DNA from: Rosa chinensis
Lineage: Eukaryota; Streptophyta; Magnoliopsida; Rosales; Rosaceae
Length of the DNA stretch: 64,000 bases
Assembly (NCBI RefSeq): GCF_002994745.2
Contig: NC_037093.1
Location: 9,660,400 to 9,724,399 of the forward strand
Direction: 5' to 3'
Part shown: positions 25,707 through 36,400 of the stretch, in pieces
Position numbering within the stretch: the stretch's first letter is position 1
Layout of the letters: each line of letters starts with the position of its first letter
The notes under the pieces: model-generated
Database searches by the model: none
Told to the model about the DNA's origin: nothing
The model's input: the letters and a program-made list of their open reading frames with translations, nothing else
Program-made: the position numbers and the translations under genes

Positions 25707-26164
25707 TCACATAGAAATGATCTTTGTGTGATCGAAACTCGCATTCTATAAAGTCGTTTCCACTATTCAAGAAATAGCCAAGCTACGAGGTCAAGGGACA
25801 TTTTGGTAGAAAAGATTGTTGTTATTATAATTTTCAGTTGTAGTCTTGTAGAGGTGTTTTTGGCCAACACATCTTCGAAAGTTTCTACTTTCAAGGCCAC
25901 AATGAGTAATCACACTGTTTTTGTTCATTCATCGTAAATGGTTAACGTGAATCTGATCTCATACATTAATATGATAGTTATATAAATACCTGGTCTTTTC
26001 TTTCGTAATTGTGGGTTCATACATGCATATCGAGTCTCGTAGGTGTGACAAGATTGAATAGTAAACGTATGGAACATAAATATAGCGTAATGTTAGGTTG
26101 AGATTATTAAATCTTAATTAGCATGGCTCTTTTATATGTTGGTAAAAGGTCAACACAAAATGAC
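25707..26164. other. peptide gene 3' UTR and intergenic DNA
   Basis: Probable 3' UTR of the peptide gene for the first 200-300 bases, then AT-rich DNA. Nothing else is seen. Confidence 0.45.
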
Positions 26165-26571
26165 AATTCTTAGGTTCATCCTTAGGGTGAACGAGCATAT
26201 TCACCCTCATTGTCGATTAATATACTTTTACTTAATAAATTTATAATCCAACGGTCCATATCTTAAATTAGCCTTTAAAGATCATCTCTGTAAAAAATCA
26301 ATCAAATCGGAAATCGTTTAATTATCTAATTGAATCAAATAAATAGATGGTTCTAACAACACTTACTACTATTATGATGAACCGTCTATGTATTTCATAG
26401 AAATAAATAACCGAAAGGTCTTCAATTTGATTGATTTTTTATAGAGCTAATCTTTGTATTACATTATACAACATGAATTAATGGTTGGATTAGAAAATTA
26501 TAAAGTTATTATGAGTTAATCGCAAGAGAGAGTGAATATGCTCATTCACCCCAGGAGTGAACCTAAGAATT
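26165..26571 (+). repeat. MITE, copy 1 (AATTCTTAGGTTCA family)
   Basis: Inverted ends of about 40 bp: the left end starts AATTCTTAGGTTCATCC and the right end on the minus strand starts AATTCTTAGGTTCACTCC. Both continue into GGGTGAA(C/T)GAGCATATTCAC. A second copy in reverse orientation lies at 61716-62124. It has no coding capacity. A clear target duplication could not be fixed, so the superfamily is open. Confidence 0.75.
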
Positions 26572-26679
26572 TTCAAACACAAAAACATCACACTGGTGAA
26601 ACTGAGGTATAAAATAACACGAAGTAACTAGGCATATAAAAAAAGGGCATCATTTAATTGCTATTTTATGTTTTTATCA

Positions 26680-27029
26680 ATTTTAAATGAGAAAATATTT
26701 CAAACAGTACCCGAACTAAGGCCGACTCCTAACTTCAGTACCTGACTATGCAAAACTATCACTTTGGTACCCCAAGTTTGAAGCTCGACCCAAGAATGGT
26801 ACACGCCGTCCATCACAGCGTTAAGTCTTTGCTACGTGGCAAACCATGAGGGCCCTCAAAATATGCCACGTGGCTAGGTAGTTAACGCCGTGATGGACGG
26901 CGTGTACCATTTTTGGGTCGGACTTCAAACTTGGGGTACCAAAGTGATAGTTTTGCATAGTCGGGTACTGAAGTTAAGAATGAGCCTTAGTTCAGGTACT
27001 GTTTGTAACATTTTCTCATTTAGAAATTT
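26680..27029. repeat. foldback MITE, near-perfect 350-bp hairpin
   Basis: The left arm (26680-26825) and right arm (26881-27029) are almost fully complementary. ACAGTACCCGAACTAAGGC pairs with GCCTTAGTTCAGGTACTGT, and GGTACACGCCGTCCATCAC pairs with GTGATGGACGGCGTGTACC. Even the 55-base loop contains a smaller stem (GCTACGTGGCA with TGCCACGTGGC). It is GC-richer than its surroundings. It would form a long hairpin if transcribed. Confidence 0.85.
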
Positions 27030-27860
27030 GTTTATTTGAACTTTCTCTCATATCTGAGAAAAAAATCTTAGGAATAAATCGAAATACATCATGGACCAAA
27101 GACCCGAGATAAGCGAGGAGAGTAGCTCTGTTAGGAATGATGCTCGTTCTTTATTATAATCTTTTGGATACCTTAGTAATCTGTATCACTATTTTACCTG
27201 CTCTTGTTATGTAACTTTTTTTTTCTTTTTTTTTTCTTCTTTAAATAAGAGGATCAAATGATTTCACTCCTACCTCCATGATGACTTGAACCTATGACCT
27301 CGATCTTAGGTAGTGGGTGCTCTTGTTATGTATCTATTTTTGATGAGAATTGTTCTTTAATTATGCAAGGAATGTTAACCCACTACAGTTCAAATATTTC
27401 AGTTTGGCATATCAACTGTAACGTTTGGTTATTTTTTAACAAAAGTTGTAGTCTTCTGTTATTTTCCTTTTTTAAATTATCTGAGTCACTTGTTTATGCA
27501 CGTGTCAAGTTATGCGAACATGATGACTTATTGTTTTCCGACCAAGGTAAAACTCTTATTGTAAAAGAAAAAAATGAAGTATGACTTACGAATTACGATT
27601 GAGCAGCTTAATAACAATTGTAATGTTTCGTCATATCCAAAAGAGAAAATGTATGTAGTCAATTTGGAGCGAGTCTTAATTGATTAAACGGTAATAATAT
27701 CATTTTGCCCATGATGTATCCACTAAATATTCCACTTAAACGGTAATAATATTCTTTCTATTTATTTGTCGAAAATTAAGATCACGTGGCACTCTGTAAA
27801 ATCCAGAATAAGCTGTGATGAGTTGGTGACCACGCCTTGACCCCCAGTCATTTACCTTTC
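27030..27860. other. intergenic, upstream of the cyclin gene
   Basis: AT-rich DNA with pyrimidine runs near 27219-27245. AACGGTAATAATAT occurs twice (about 27688 and 27739) as a short direct repeat. No gene is seen. Confidence 0.45.
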
Positions 27861-27864
27861 TGCC

Positions 27865-27951
27865 CCTAACGGTAATATTCTCAAATGAATAGGCCCGTAG
27901 ATGGTGCCTCTGATCCAACGGCTCAAAATTAAAGAAAATAAGACCGTTGGA
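27865..27951. promoter_or_regulatory. cluster of MSA-like boxes in the cyclin B promoter
   Basis: Three AACGG cores lie within 87 bases and 138-224 bases upstream of the cyclin ATG: CCTAACGGTAA (27865-27875), TCCAACGGCTC (27914-27924) and, on the minus strand, TCCAACGGTC (27951-27942). They resemble the M-phase-specific activator consensus YCYAACGGYYA. That element is bound by three-repeat MYB factors and drives G2/M transcription of plant B-type cyclins. Confidence 0.65.
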
Positions 27952-28088
27952 GTGAAGCGGTGGCTCCCCTAGCTTCAAAAAGGGGTCATTCGGCTCCAAA
28001 TTCTTATTCATTCTCTGAATCGCTTCTTCTTCTTGGGCTTCAGAGAGAGAAAGATTGAAAGGATTGATTTTGAATCAGAGATTTAGGA

Positions 28089-30766
28089 ATGGCTTCGAGA
28101 GTCGTTGATCAACAACAAGCCAGAGGTATTGTTTTCTGATTCTAATTGGGGGTTTTGTTGTTCTTGGAAGATTGTTCATCTGATTTGTGATACGAACCGT
28201 TCATAACTGGGTAATTTTGCTGAAAAGGTTCAATCTTTGGACTTTGTGTTTGTGTAATTGCATAACCCATGTTGAGAAATCGTGGATTCTGATGGTTCTG
28301 GGTGCCTTTTTCGTTTAAATTTTGCAAGAAATTTTCTGATTTGGTTTCTGGGTGTGGATAGTTTCCCCCCAATATGATTAAGGCTTACCCATGTTGAGAA
28401 ATCGACGAATCTGACTGCTCTTGGTGCCTTTTCATATGAAATTTTCTGATTTGCCTTCTGGGTTTGGTTAACTTCTACCCAATATGATTAAGGTTTAGAT
28501 CTAAAAGGTTTGTTCTGTTATGGGAATTTACCTTATTTGGTTTTATAAAGTTTCATATAATGTTCACCAAAACCGATTGAAGGGTTCTGTTTCTTGGATC
28601 CCAAATGATGAAAGAATCATATCTTTTCAATCTTTTGACAGAAAAGATTTGCATAGAGTTGTCAGATTTCATTGGAATTAGACTGTTGTATCTGTCTTGT
28701 GATCGATTTCTACAAATGGGTTTGTTATAATAGGTGTTCTTTGTGACTGAGATTAATGTGTTCTGTTATAATAGGTATGGCAGTGGCCGGAGTAGGAGTT
28801 AAGCCACAGAAGAAGAACGCTGTGGCGGATGGGAGAAACCGAAAACCACTTGGTGAGATTGGTAACCAGCAACTTGTTCGAGGAATTGAGATCAAGCCGA
28901 ATCGCCCCATAACAAGGTTTATTACTCGCTCTTCTATTTGTGCCTATTTTCAATTGTTTTGGTTACTTTGGGTTTATGTTCTATGGTGATTGTTACTTTC
29001 TTACTAATGTTCTATAGTGATTGCAGGAACTTCCGGGCTCAATTACTAGCTAATGCACAGGCTGCAGCAGCTAATGAGAACAACAAGGTTTGTTTTGATA
29101 CCTCTCTTGCATTATCATGTGTCTGATTATGGGTTCTTTTATCACATTTATACCTTGTTTGCTTTGCTTTATTCATGTATCTGATTTTGGGTTCTGCCTA
29201 TTTTGTTTGATGTACAGAAGCAAGTTTGTGTCAACGTGAATGAACTTGTGGCGGTTAAAAGGGATGAGGCACCCAAGCCAGTGCAGAAGAAAGTAGTTAA
29301 TATCAAGTTGAAGCCCAAGGAGATAATCGAAATCAGTCCGGACACAGAGGAAGGCTTGATTGAAAAGGTGCATGAGAAGAAGAAAGAAGGAGCTTCAAAG
29401 AAGAAAGCAGCACCAACTCTTACTTCAGTCCTTACTGCTAGAAGCAAGGTAACATGTTGACCCTTTTTCATTCTTTGGCTGATTGGACTAGATTATTTTT
29501 GGTGGCAGATTTTACTTTGTGGTATTGTTTGTTCGTTTGTTCTTATTTATCTATTGGGGTGATATCCAGGCTGCTTGTGGTTTGACTAATAAACCAAAGG
29601 AAGTGATTGTTGATATTGATGCCAAAGATGCTGGTAATGACTTGGCTGCTGTTGAATATGTTGAGGACATGTACAAGTTCTATAAGCTTGTTGAGGTATG
29701 CATTAGATTGAATTGTCCCCTTATTTTCAGTATCACTTGTATATTTCACTGTCAGTCTCTGATTCAATCAGTCTCTAACTAATATCACACATATATAATG
29801 CAGAATGAGAACCGCCCTCATGACTATTTGGACTCACAGGCCGAGATTAATGAAAACATGAGAGCAATTCTGATGGACTGGCTGGTAGTTGTTCACAGCA
29901 AGTTCGAGCTTTCTCCAGAGACTTTCTACCTAACCACCAACATAATTGATCGGTTCCTTTCAGTCAAGACTGTGCCAAGGAGAGAGTTGCAATTAGTTGG
30001 CATCAGCGCCATGCTGATTGCCTCAAAGTATGAGGAGATCTGGCCCCCTCAGGTCGATGACTTTGTTAGCCTTTCGGACAATGCTTACAGTAATGTGCAG
30101 ATATTGGTGATGGAGAAAATGATACTGGGCAAGTTGGAGTGGACCTTGACTGTACCTACACTCTATGTGTTCTTGGTCCGGTTCATTAAAGCAGCAATTT
30201 CAGATGAACAAGTGAGTAATCATATCAAAACCCTCTCAATTGTTGCTACCTGATATTGGCTTAATTAGATAAGTTGCTAATATTAAGTCATTAACATTAT
30301 TCTTGTGTGGAATTGTCCAGATGGAAAACCTGGTCTACTTTTTAGCGGAATTGGGTATGATGCATTATGGCATGCTAATGTACTGCCCTTCAATGGTTGC
30401 TGCCTCTGCAGTCTATGCTGCTAAATGCACTCTAAACAAGAGTCCTGCTTGGTGTGACACGCTTAAGCTTCACACTGGTTTCTCAGAATCTCAACTAATG
30501 TAAGTATCTCTTGTATTCTCTTTTTTTTGCTTTGAAAATCTGTAAGTGGGTTTGTATGATTGATTGGATCTTTACTTACTATCCTTTAATTGCTTTCAAA
30601 CAGTGATTGTTCCAAAGTGTTGGTGAGCTTGCATGCTAAGGCTGCAAAAAACAAGCTTCAGGGTGTGTTCAAGAAGTACTTGAGTTCTGAGAGAGGTGCT
30701 GTGGCTTTGCTGTCTCCAGCCAAAGTGCTTTTGCCCCCAGCCAAAGCTTCAGGAGGATCTTCATAG
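28089..30766 (+). CDS. mitotic cyclin, B1 type
   Basis: Eight exons with matching phases: 28089-28125, 28775-28916, 29027-29087, 29218-29448, 29570-29695, 29804-30211, 30321-30499 and 30604-30766, giving 448 aa. A destruction box, RKPLGEIGN, is near residue 37 and predicts degradation through the anaphase-promoting complex. A basic Lys-rich stretch lies around residues 100-140. The cyclin N-box starts near residue 190: MRAILMDWLVVVH is the B-type signature MR.ILVDWL, followed by ASKYEEIWPP. The C-terminal cyclin fold follows (YCPSMVAASAVYAAKCTL) and ends ALLSPAKVLLPPAK. The product activates a cyclin-dependent kinase at G2/M. Promoter MSA-like boxes support mitotic expression. The last roughly 90 bases of its 3' UTR are repeated at 55241 as the start of a tandem duplicate. 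Confidence 0.92.
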
Positions 30767-30986
30767 ACACTTAATCATGGGATTCTGGAAGAAGCGGATA
30801 CAACTAAGAGAATCAACAGTAGTTGATAATAGATTTGGTTTGGTGATTTGATTGGGTACACCTGCATAAACAAATGTTCAGACAAAAACAGATGTGTTTT
30901 AGATTCTATTGTACTGTTCCATGTTTAGATTTCAAGGAAACATTATTAGTATTATAATTCTTTCCATTCTTCCTATTTTTGTGAAA

Positions 30987-31633
30987 GGGTGCGGCTATCC
31001 CTACTATTTTCTTTGTTCACCCTACAAATATTTGAATTATTGAAAGACTATATTACCCAAATGCAAAATGACTAATAAGTACACTAATTTTCTAAAATTT
31101 AAATCTTTAAGGAAAACTAAATACATAACTAATTAAATACAAATTTCAATTTATTACAATTTTCTTTTTTATCTTTTTGTTGCGTCCTCATCGTTAATTT
31201 GTTATTCAATTCACAAAACCATTAGTGTTAACTTCATCAAAATCTTTATAATACTTTTAGAAACACCGAAAGTAAAAAATTTAAAACACGAAAAAAAAAT
31301 CAATATTTTTTTCATTGCTCATAGTACTTACTAATTTTTTAATATGGATTGAAATAAACGAACATTGAAACTGAATGGAAAAAATAAAAAAATAGAAGTA
31401 AATCAAATTATGATTTTATAAGGAAATTTTAATATATTTTAGGACGTCTTTTTAATTGATATAAATTAAATGAGAAATTTTCGTTAAACAAAATTTTTTT
31501 TTATATGATGGAGGGTATTCTTAGAAAGAGAAATGGGTTGGATAAGTAAATCTAATAATTGTAATTAAATTATAGGGTGTAATGAGCAAGTAGGGTGAAC
31601 AAAGAAAATTGTAGGGTGGCAATAGCCTCACCC
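30987..31633. mobile_element. MULE-type MITE, 647 bp, 9-bp TSD
   Basis: TTTGTGAAA flanks it on both sides (30978-30986 and 31634-31642). Copy B has one uninterrupted TTTGTGAAA at the matching place (about 55351-55359), giving an empty site. The ends are inverted: GGGTGCGGCTATCCC at the left, and GGGTGAGGCTATTGCC reading in from the right. Both continue into TTTTCTTTGTTCACCCTAC. It is AT-rich and non-coding. Confidence 0.85.
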
Positions 31634-31659
31634 TTTGTGAAATTGTGCCCCATTTGTTT

Positions 31660-32490
31660 CACTCTTTACAAATCCATTGGATCCCTTCTTATTTCACCAA
31701 TGCCTCACTATGAGGACTATTGTACCAATGCCTCACTATGAGGACTATTGTACTAATGGCTTTAGGCAAATATTTGATCCTTAAGCTGTGAACCCTTTCA
31801 CTAACGAATCAGGATAACCATTGTGTTTATCTCTATGTACAAGTTAGGTTCTGCATTGGATCCCTTATTTCACCAATGCACTATGAGGACTATTGTACTA
31901 ATGACTTTAGGCAAATATTTGATCCTTAAGCTGTGAACCCTTTCACTAACGAATCAGGATAACCATTGTGTATGTATCTCTATGTACAAGTTAGGTTCTG
32001 CATTCAAAGCTTAATACACATCTTTTTTTTTTTTTTGGCAATTAAAATAATTTATTAATTAAAAAAGATAGTACGTAAGGGACACATCTATTATATTAAC
32101 TCTTTGAACTCTGTTTTTCTGCTTCTTTGCCATTAGTTCTCTTAAATGATTAATAATTTATTAATTAAAAAAGATAGTACATAAGGGACACATCTATTAT
32201 ATTAACTCTTTGAACTTTGTTTTTCTGCTTTTTTGCCATTAGTTCTCTTAAATGATCAAGTTCCTATATCTGTGTTGGCCTATATTTCAAATTCTCAGTT
32301 CCTACTAGTTTATCATTCTCACCACTTTGGGAGCCTCCTTTTCTTAACATAGAGTAGATCCGTAGCCAAAAAACTGTTAACAAATTAAGTCATCCATTCT
32401 GCCCTCCTCCTTTTCTTAACATAGAGCAGATCCGTAGCCAAAAAACTCTTAACAAATTAAGTCATCCATTCTGTCCTCCTCCTTAACAAA
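31660..32490 (+). repeat. three local tandem duplications
   Basis: Repeated blocks lie in series: about 180 bp at 31677-31855 and 31857-32005 (shared GGCAAATATTTGATCC and CACTAACGAATCAGG); about 108 bp at 32050-32157 and 32158-32265 (shared AAAAAAGATAGTAC); and about 75 bp at 32335-32480 (shared AGATCCGTAGCC). Most are single in copy B, although the last block is also repeated there. They look like replication slippage products in non-coding DNA. Confidence 0.75.
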
Positions 32491-32952
32491 TTGTTTTACA
32501 GTGGTCATGTTATCCAAAACAACTAATGGATTATCCTATTGGTTAAAATTGTGTCATTAATTAAAGGGTTAACTACAAAGCACTACCAGACAACATATTT
32601 TTTGACAACTAAGTCCACAACCTTTTCCACTATACAATTAAGGACAGACACTATTCTCCTTTTACCTTCTTTGCTTTTTACATAGTATCAGCTACAGTAC
32701 ACAGTATCAGCCTATTTCTTTTCCAAACTAACACAGTATCAGCCTAAGGACTAGCCTTCAACATGCCACAATTTCACCTAACGACTTCCTGTCTAAGCGG
32801 CTACTACCAGGGCGGAATCACTGCTGCCTTAGTATGATAGGGGTCAGTTTTTATAGAAAGACTGCTACTGCTTACTGACTGCTACTGCTACCAAAACATA
32901 GATGCAAAAATAGTAAAATATTTTTGTGACAGAGTACTGGGCACAAACTGAA

Positions 32953-32962
32953 TTTATTTATT
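32953..32962 (-). terminator. pararetrovirus polyadenylation signal
   Basis: The minus strand reads AATAAATAAA here, about 230 bases downstream of the viral TATA box. In plant pararetroviruses the signal sits a short distance after the transcription start, so that the genome-length RNA gets a terminal repeat. The spacing seen here fits that plan. Confidence 0.55.
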
Positions 32963-33186
32963 CAAACATAAATACAGATACAGAACCCAGAGCCTCACTC
33001 TTGGGCAAACAGCTAGAAGCTGTTTTAGCTACTCATAACTGATTTACAAACACTTACTTGTAATAGAAAGCACACTGTGTCCACAGACGGACTGCTACTG
33101 CTACTGAGATATGCTGATCTTAGAGATTTTCGAATATAGAACTAATGCCTTTTTCTTCGAATGCCTTCTAAGGGAAGCTAAAGCTC

Positions 33187-33194
33187 CTTATATA
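33187..33194 (-). promoter_or_regulatory. pararetrovirus pregenomic RNA TATA box
   Basis: The minus strand reads CCTATATAAGGAGC, about 210 bases past the polyprotein stop. This resembles the strong TATATAAG core of caulimovirid genome-length promoters and lies where one is expected, between the end of the polyprotein and the leader. Confidence 0.6.
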
Positions 33195-33405
33195 GGGAGC
33201 GGAACTCAAATTACAATTCAAAACAACAAAATGTACAGAACGACTCCGTGATTTCCTGCTTTCCTTAGTGCTCCTGCTGGTGGAGGTCGACCGGGGAAAA
33301 AGCAGATTCCTTTAGGTGAAATGTTTTTCACCTGCTTTTTGAAAAGCAAAAGTCACTTTTAGGAAAAATCCAAAAGGACTTTCGGTGTTTTCTACACCTG
33401 CTGCT

Positions 33406-36400
33406 TCACATGTTCTCGTCGGTTTCTGAATTGTGACCAAGGACAAACGAGTCGTTATCTGCCTGGGCCATCCTTACTGTTGTTGCATTGTCTTCGACAT
33501 CTGTATCAACATACATCTTGTAGTGGTTGTCAGTTTCAAGTTTTTCCACCCATCGTAAGCATGCCAGTGTCGAATCTATCTCTTTTCTGGTAAGAGATAG
33601 AAACAAGTCACTGCTGACTACGTCAGGATGATCGTAAGCAGTGATGATAATTTTCTCTCCTGCTGCCAGGAAGGTATTGTAGGTATCTTCAGAGATGATC
33701 TTTTTGATATATTCTAGAGTCATGGCTTTCATCCAAGGGATGCTTGAGTTTGGTTGGCCATTGTACCCTACACAGGCTGGTTGAAGATATTTCCTTTGAA
33801 TAATTCTTACATAATGATAAGGAGGAATATATTCAACTTCACCGTTTGCCTTCTGGATCCATTCTGGAGGAGTGGATCTGAACTTCAGTCTAAGCATACA
33901 GTCATTTTTTCTTACATTTTTGACTGTATTAACAATGATAGGCGGCAAACCTTTTAGATCATCATTTGTTTTAGTCCACAGATTATGGACAAAACCATTT
34001 TCAACAAGCCAGAGCTTGTGTTCTTGAGGATGTTCACTCTGAACATTAACCAGGTATCTTCCAACATAAGGACCTGAAACAATAAAGAGCGTTGGAGGAA
34101 CTAGGTCTTCTGGATTATGTCTTCCTATCAGACTGTGGAATTCATGCCAGTCTGATTCATTAAGTGCCATGACAGGAACTCTAGCACTTTCTGGACTTTC
34201 AAGGAAGAGAATTTTTTCTTTTCTTACAGCACTCTGCTGTATATGACTTTCTTCAAATTGTGGTCTGGCGTTCTCATATAGTTCTTCAGCTAGTGCAAAG
34301 AGTGCCGGGAACATTAGACCACTGCTTCTTTCTTGGAAAGCAAATAAGAGATTATCTAAGATTGCCTTCTGGTGATAAGCTAGTCTCCTGCCAGTTCTGA
34401 ACACAGGAGTGTCAAAAGTTCTTAATTCATAATTAAAAACATTTATGACTCCAGTTGGAGTTGGTCTGCTTTTTGGCAAAGCAGCAGCCGTCAACGGTCT
34501 TGATGAGCCTTTACCGTCTGCCGTTTGAGACGGGCTAGCCAATCCTTTACCCTGGGATTGATCAGTTGAGGCTAGTCCTTTAGGACTTAGCAGAAACCTT
34601 TTAAGAACTTTTTCTTTGGTTTCCATAGGATCTTCTTGATGCTCATGTTCTTTCCCAGTCCTTCTGCTTCTGGGATTACGACCTTCGTCGTCTTCTCTTT
34701 GGCTAAACATTGCCATTTCCCTGGTCAATGCGTCTGGAAGATAATTCTTGTTTCCTGCAATTAATTCAACATTATAATCATATTGGTTAAGAAATAATTG
34801 CCAGTTCGCTAATCTTCCTCTATCAGCAGCTTTATCAAGTTTAAAATTTTTGAAATTCTTTACTCTGGCACAATCGGTGCGGACAGTAAAGGTTTTTCCA
34901 AGAAAAGCTGGTGAATTTAAAATCGTTTTTTTGACAGCCAAAATTTCTTTTTCCCCTGTGGGATAATTCAGTTCTGCAGGGCTGAACTTGCCACTACAAA
35001 ATTTGCAGATCTTTTCAATGTTAGTTCCAGGCGCTCTTGCCAGAACAACACCGGACCAGTAATTATCGCTCGCATCTGTCTGGAGGATAATTTCATCATT
35101 CTCTTCTGGTTGTTGGAGAGGAGGGAGGTTTTTGCAGAGATTTTTTATCTGCTTCACAATCTTTTCATCATCTTCTGTGAAGTTCCATTTTCTTTTGGAA
35201 CTTGTCTTAGGAGATAACATCGCTGTTAACCCTGAGATTTTAGGGATGAAATCTCTCCCATAATTTATGACACCAAGGAATCTCTCTAGACTCTTAGCAT
35301 CATGAATTTTGTCTGGGAACTTCCAGATCTTTTCAAGAATATGAGGTTGGAGTTTTATTACTCCATTTTTGATGTTTATCCCTAGGAAATCAACTTCATC
35401 AAGGATAAAGAAGATTTTCTTTTCACCTAGGATGATTCCATGCTGAACTATCAGCTTTACTACCTCATGGAGGTGTTTCATGTGTTCTTCTTTGTTTTTG
35501 GAGAAGACTAGGATGTCATCTATGTAGACGACGCAAAACTCTGCCACATGCTTGAAGATGTTGTCCATCTTTCTTTGGAAGATTGAGGGAGCTTGCTTTA
35601 GACCAAAAGGCATTACTAACCATTCATAATGGCCTTGTGGTGTTCCAAATGCAGTGAGAGGTATGCTCTCAGGATGCATCTTGACTTGCCAGAAACCCGA
35701 CTTTGCATCGAATTTCGAAAAGACTTTGGCTCCTCTGAGCTGGTTGATCAGTACTCTTACTTGAGCAATTTGATAACCATCTTTGACAGTCTTCTTGTTG
35801 ACATCTCTGTAGTCAATCACCATTCTAGCTTTTCCTCTTAGAGTTTCTGCATGATTTCTCACGTAGAATGCTGGAGCATGATGAGGGCTAGTGGAAGGTT
35901 GAATCAATCTCTTGTTCAGGAGATCTTCAATATCTTTTCTGAATTCTTTTTGATCTTCCTCTTTGTAATGAGGAATGGCTTTGACATGGCAGATAGCATT
36001 CATGTCATGCAATTTCAATTCACAGACCACTGGGTCTTTTTCCCAAAACTTTTGAGGATTTGTATCCACATTCTGCTCGAGTAGTTTCTTGATTTTTTCA
36101 AGAGTGGGAATTTGCTGAGACTCAAGCTTATTCTGAAAGTGCTTGAGGTTGTGTTCATGGATGAAACTAGCTTCTTCATCTTCACTAGCTTCTTCTTCTT
36201 CTTCTTCTGAAGATTCTTCAACAAGCAATTCTTCTTGTTGTTTGATTTGGAGTATGGGCTCGAATTTGGGTTTGTAGGGGGTAAGATCACCACTATTCTG
36301 TTGCGATCTCTGATAGTGAGTAGTAAAACCGGGACCTACCACACTGAATGCATGTGTGAGTCGGTCTGCCCAGAACACTCGTCCTCCTTTCCTGAAGCCT

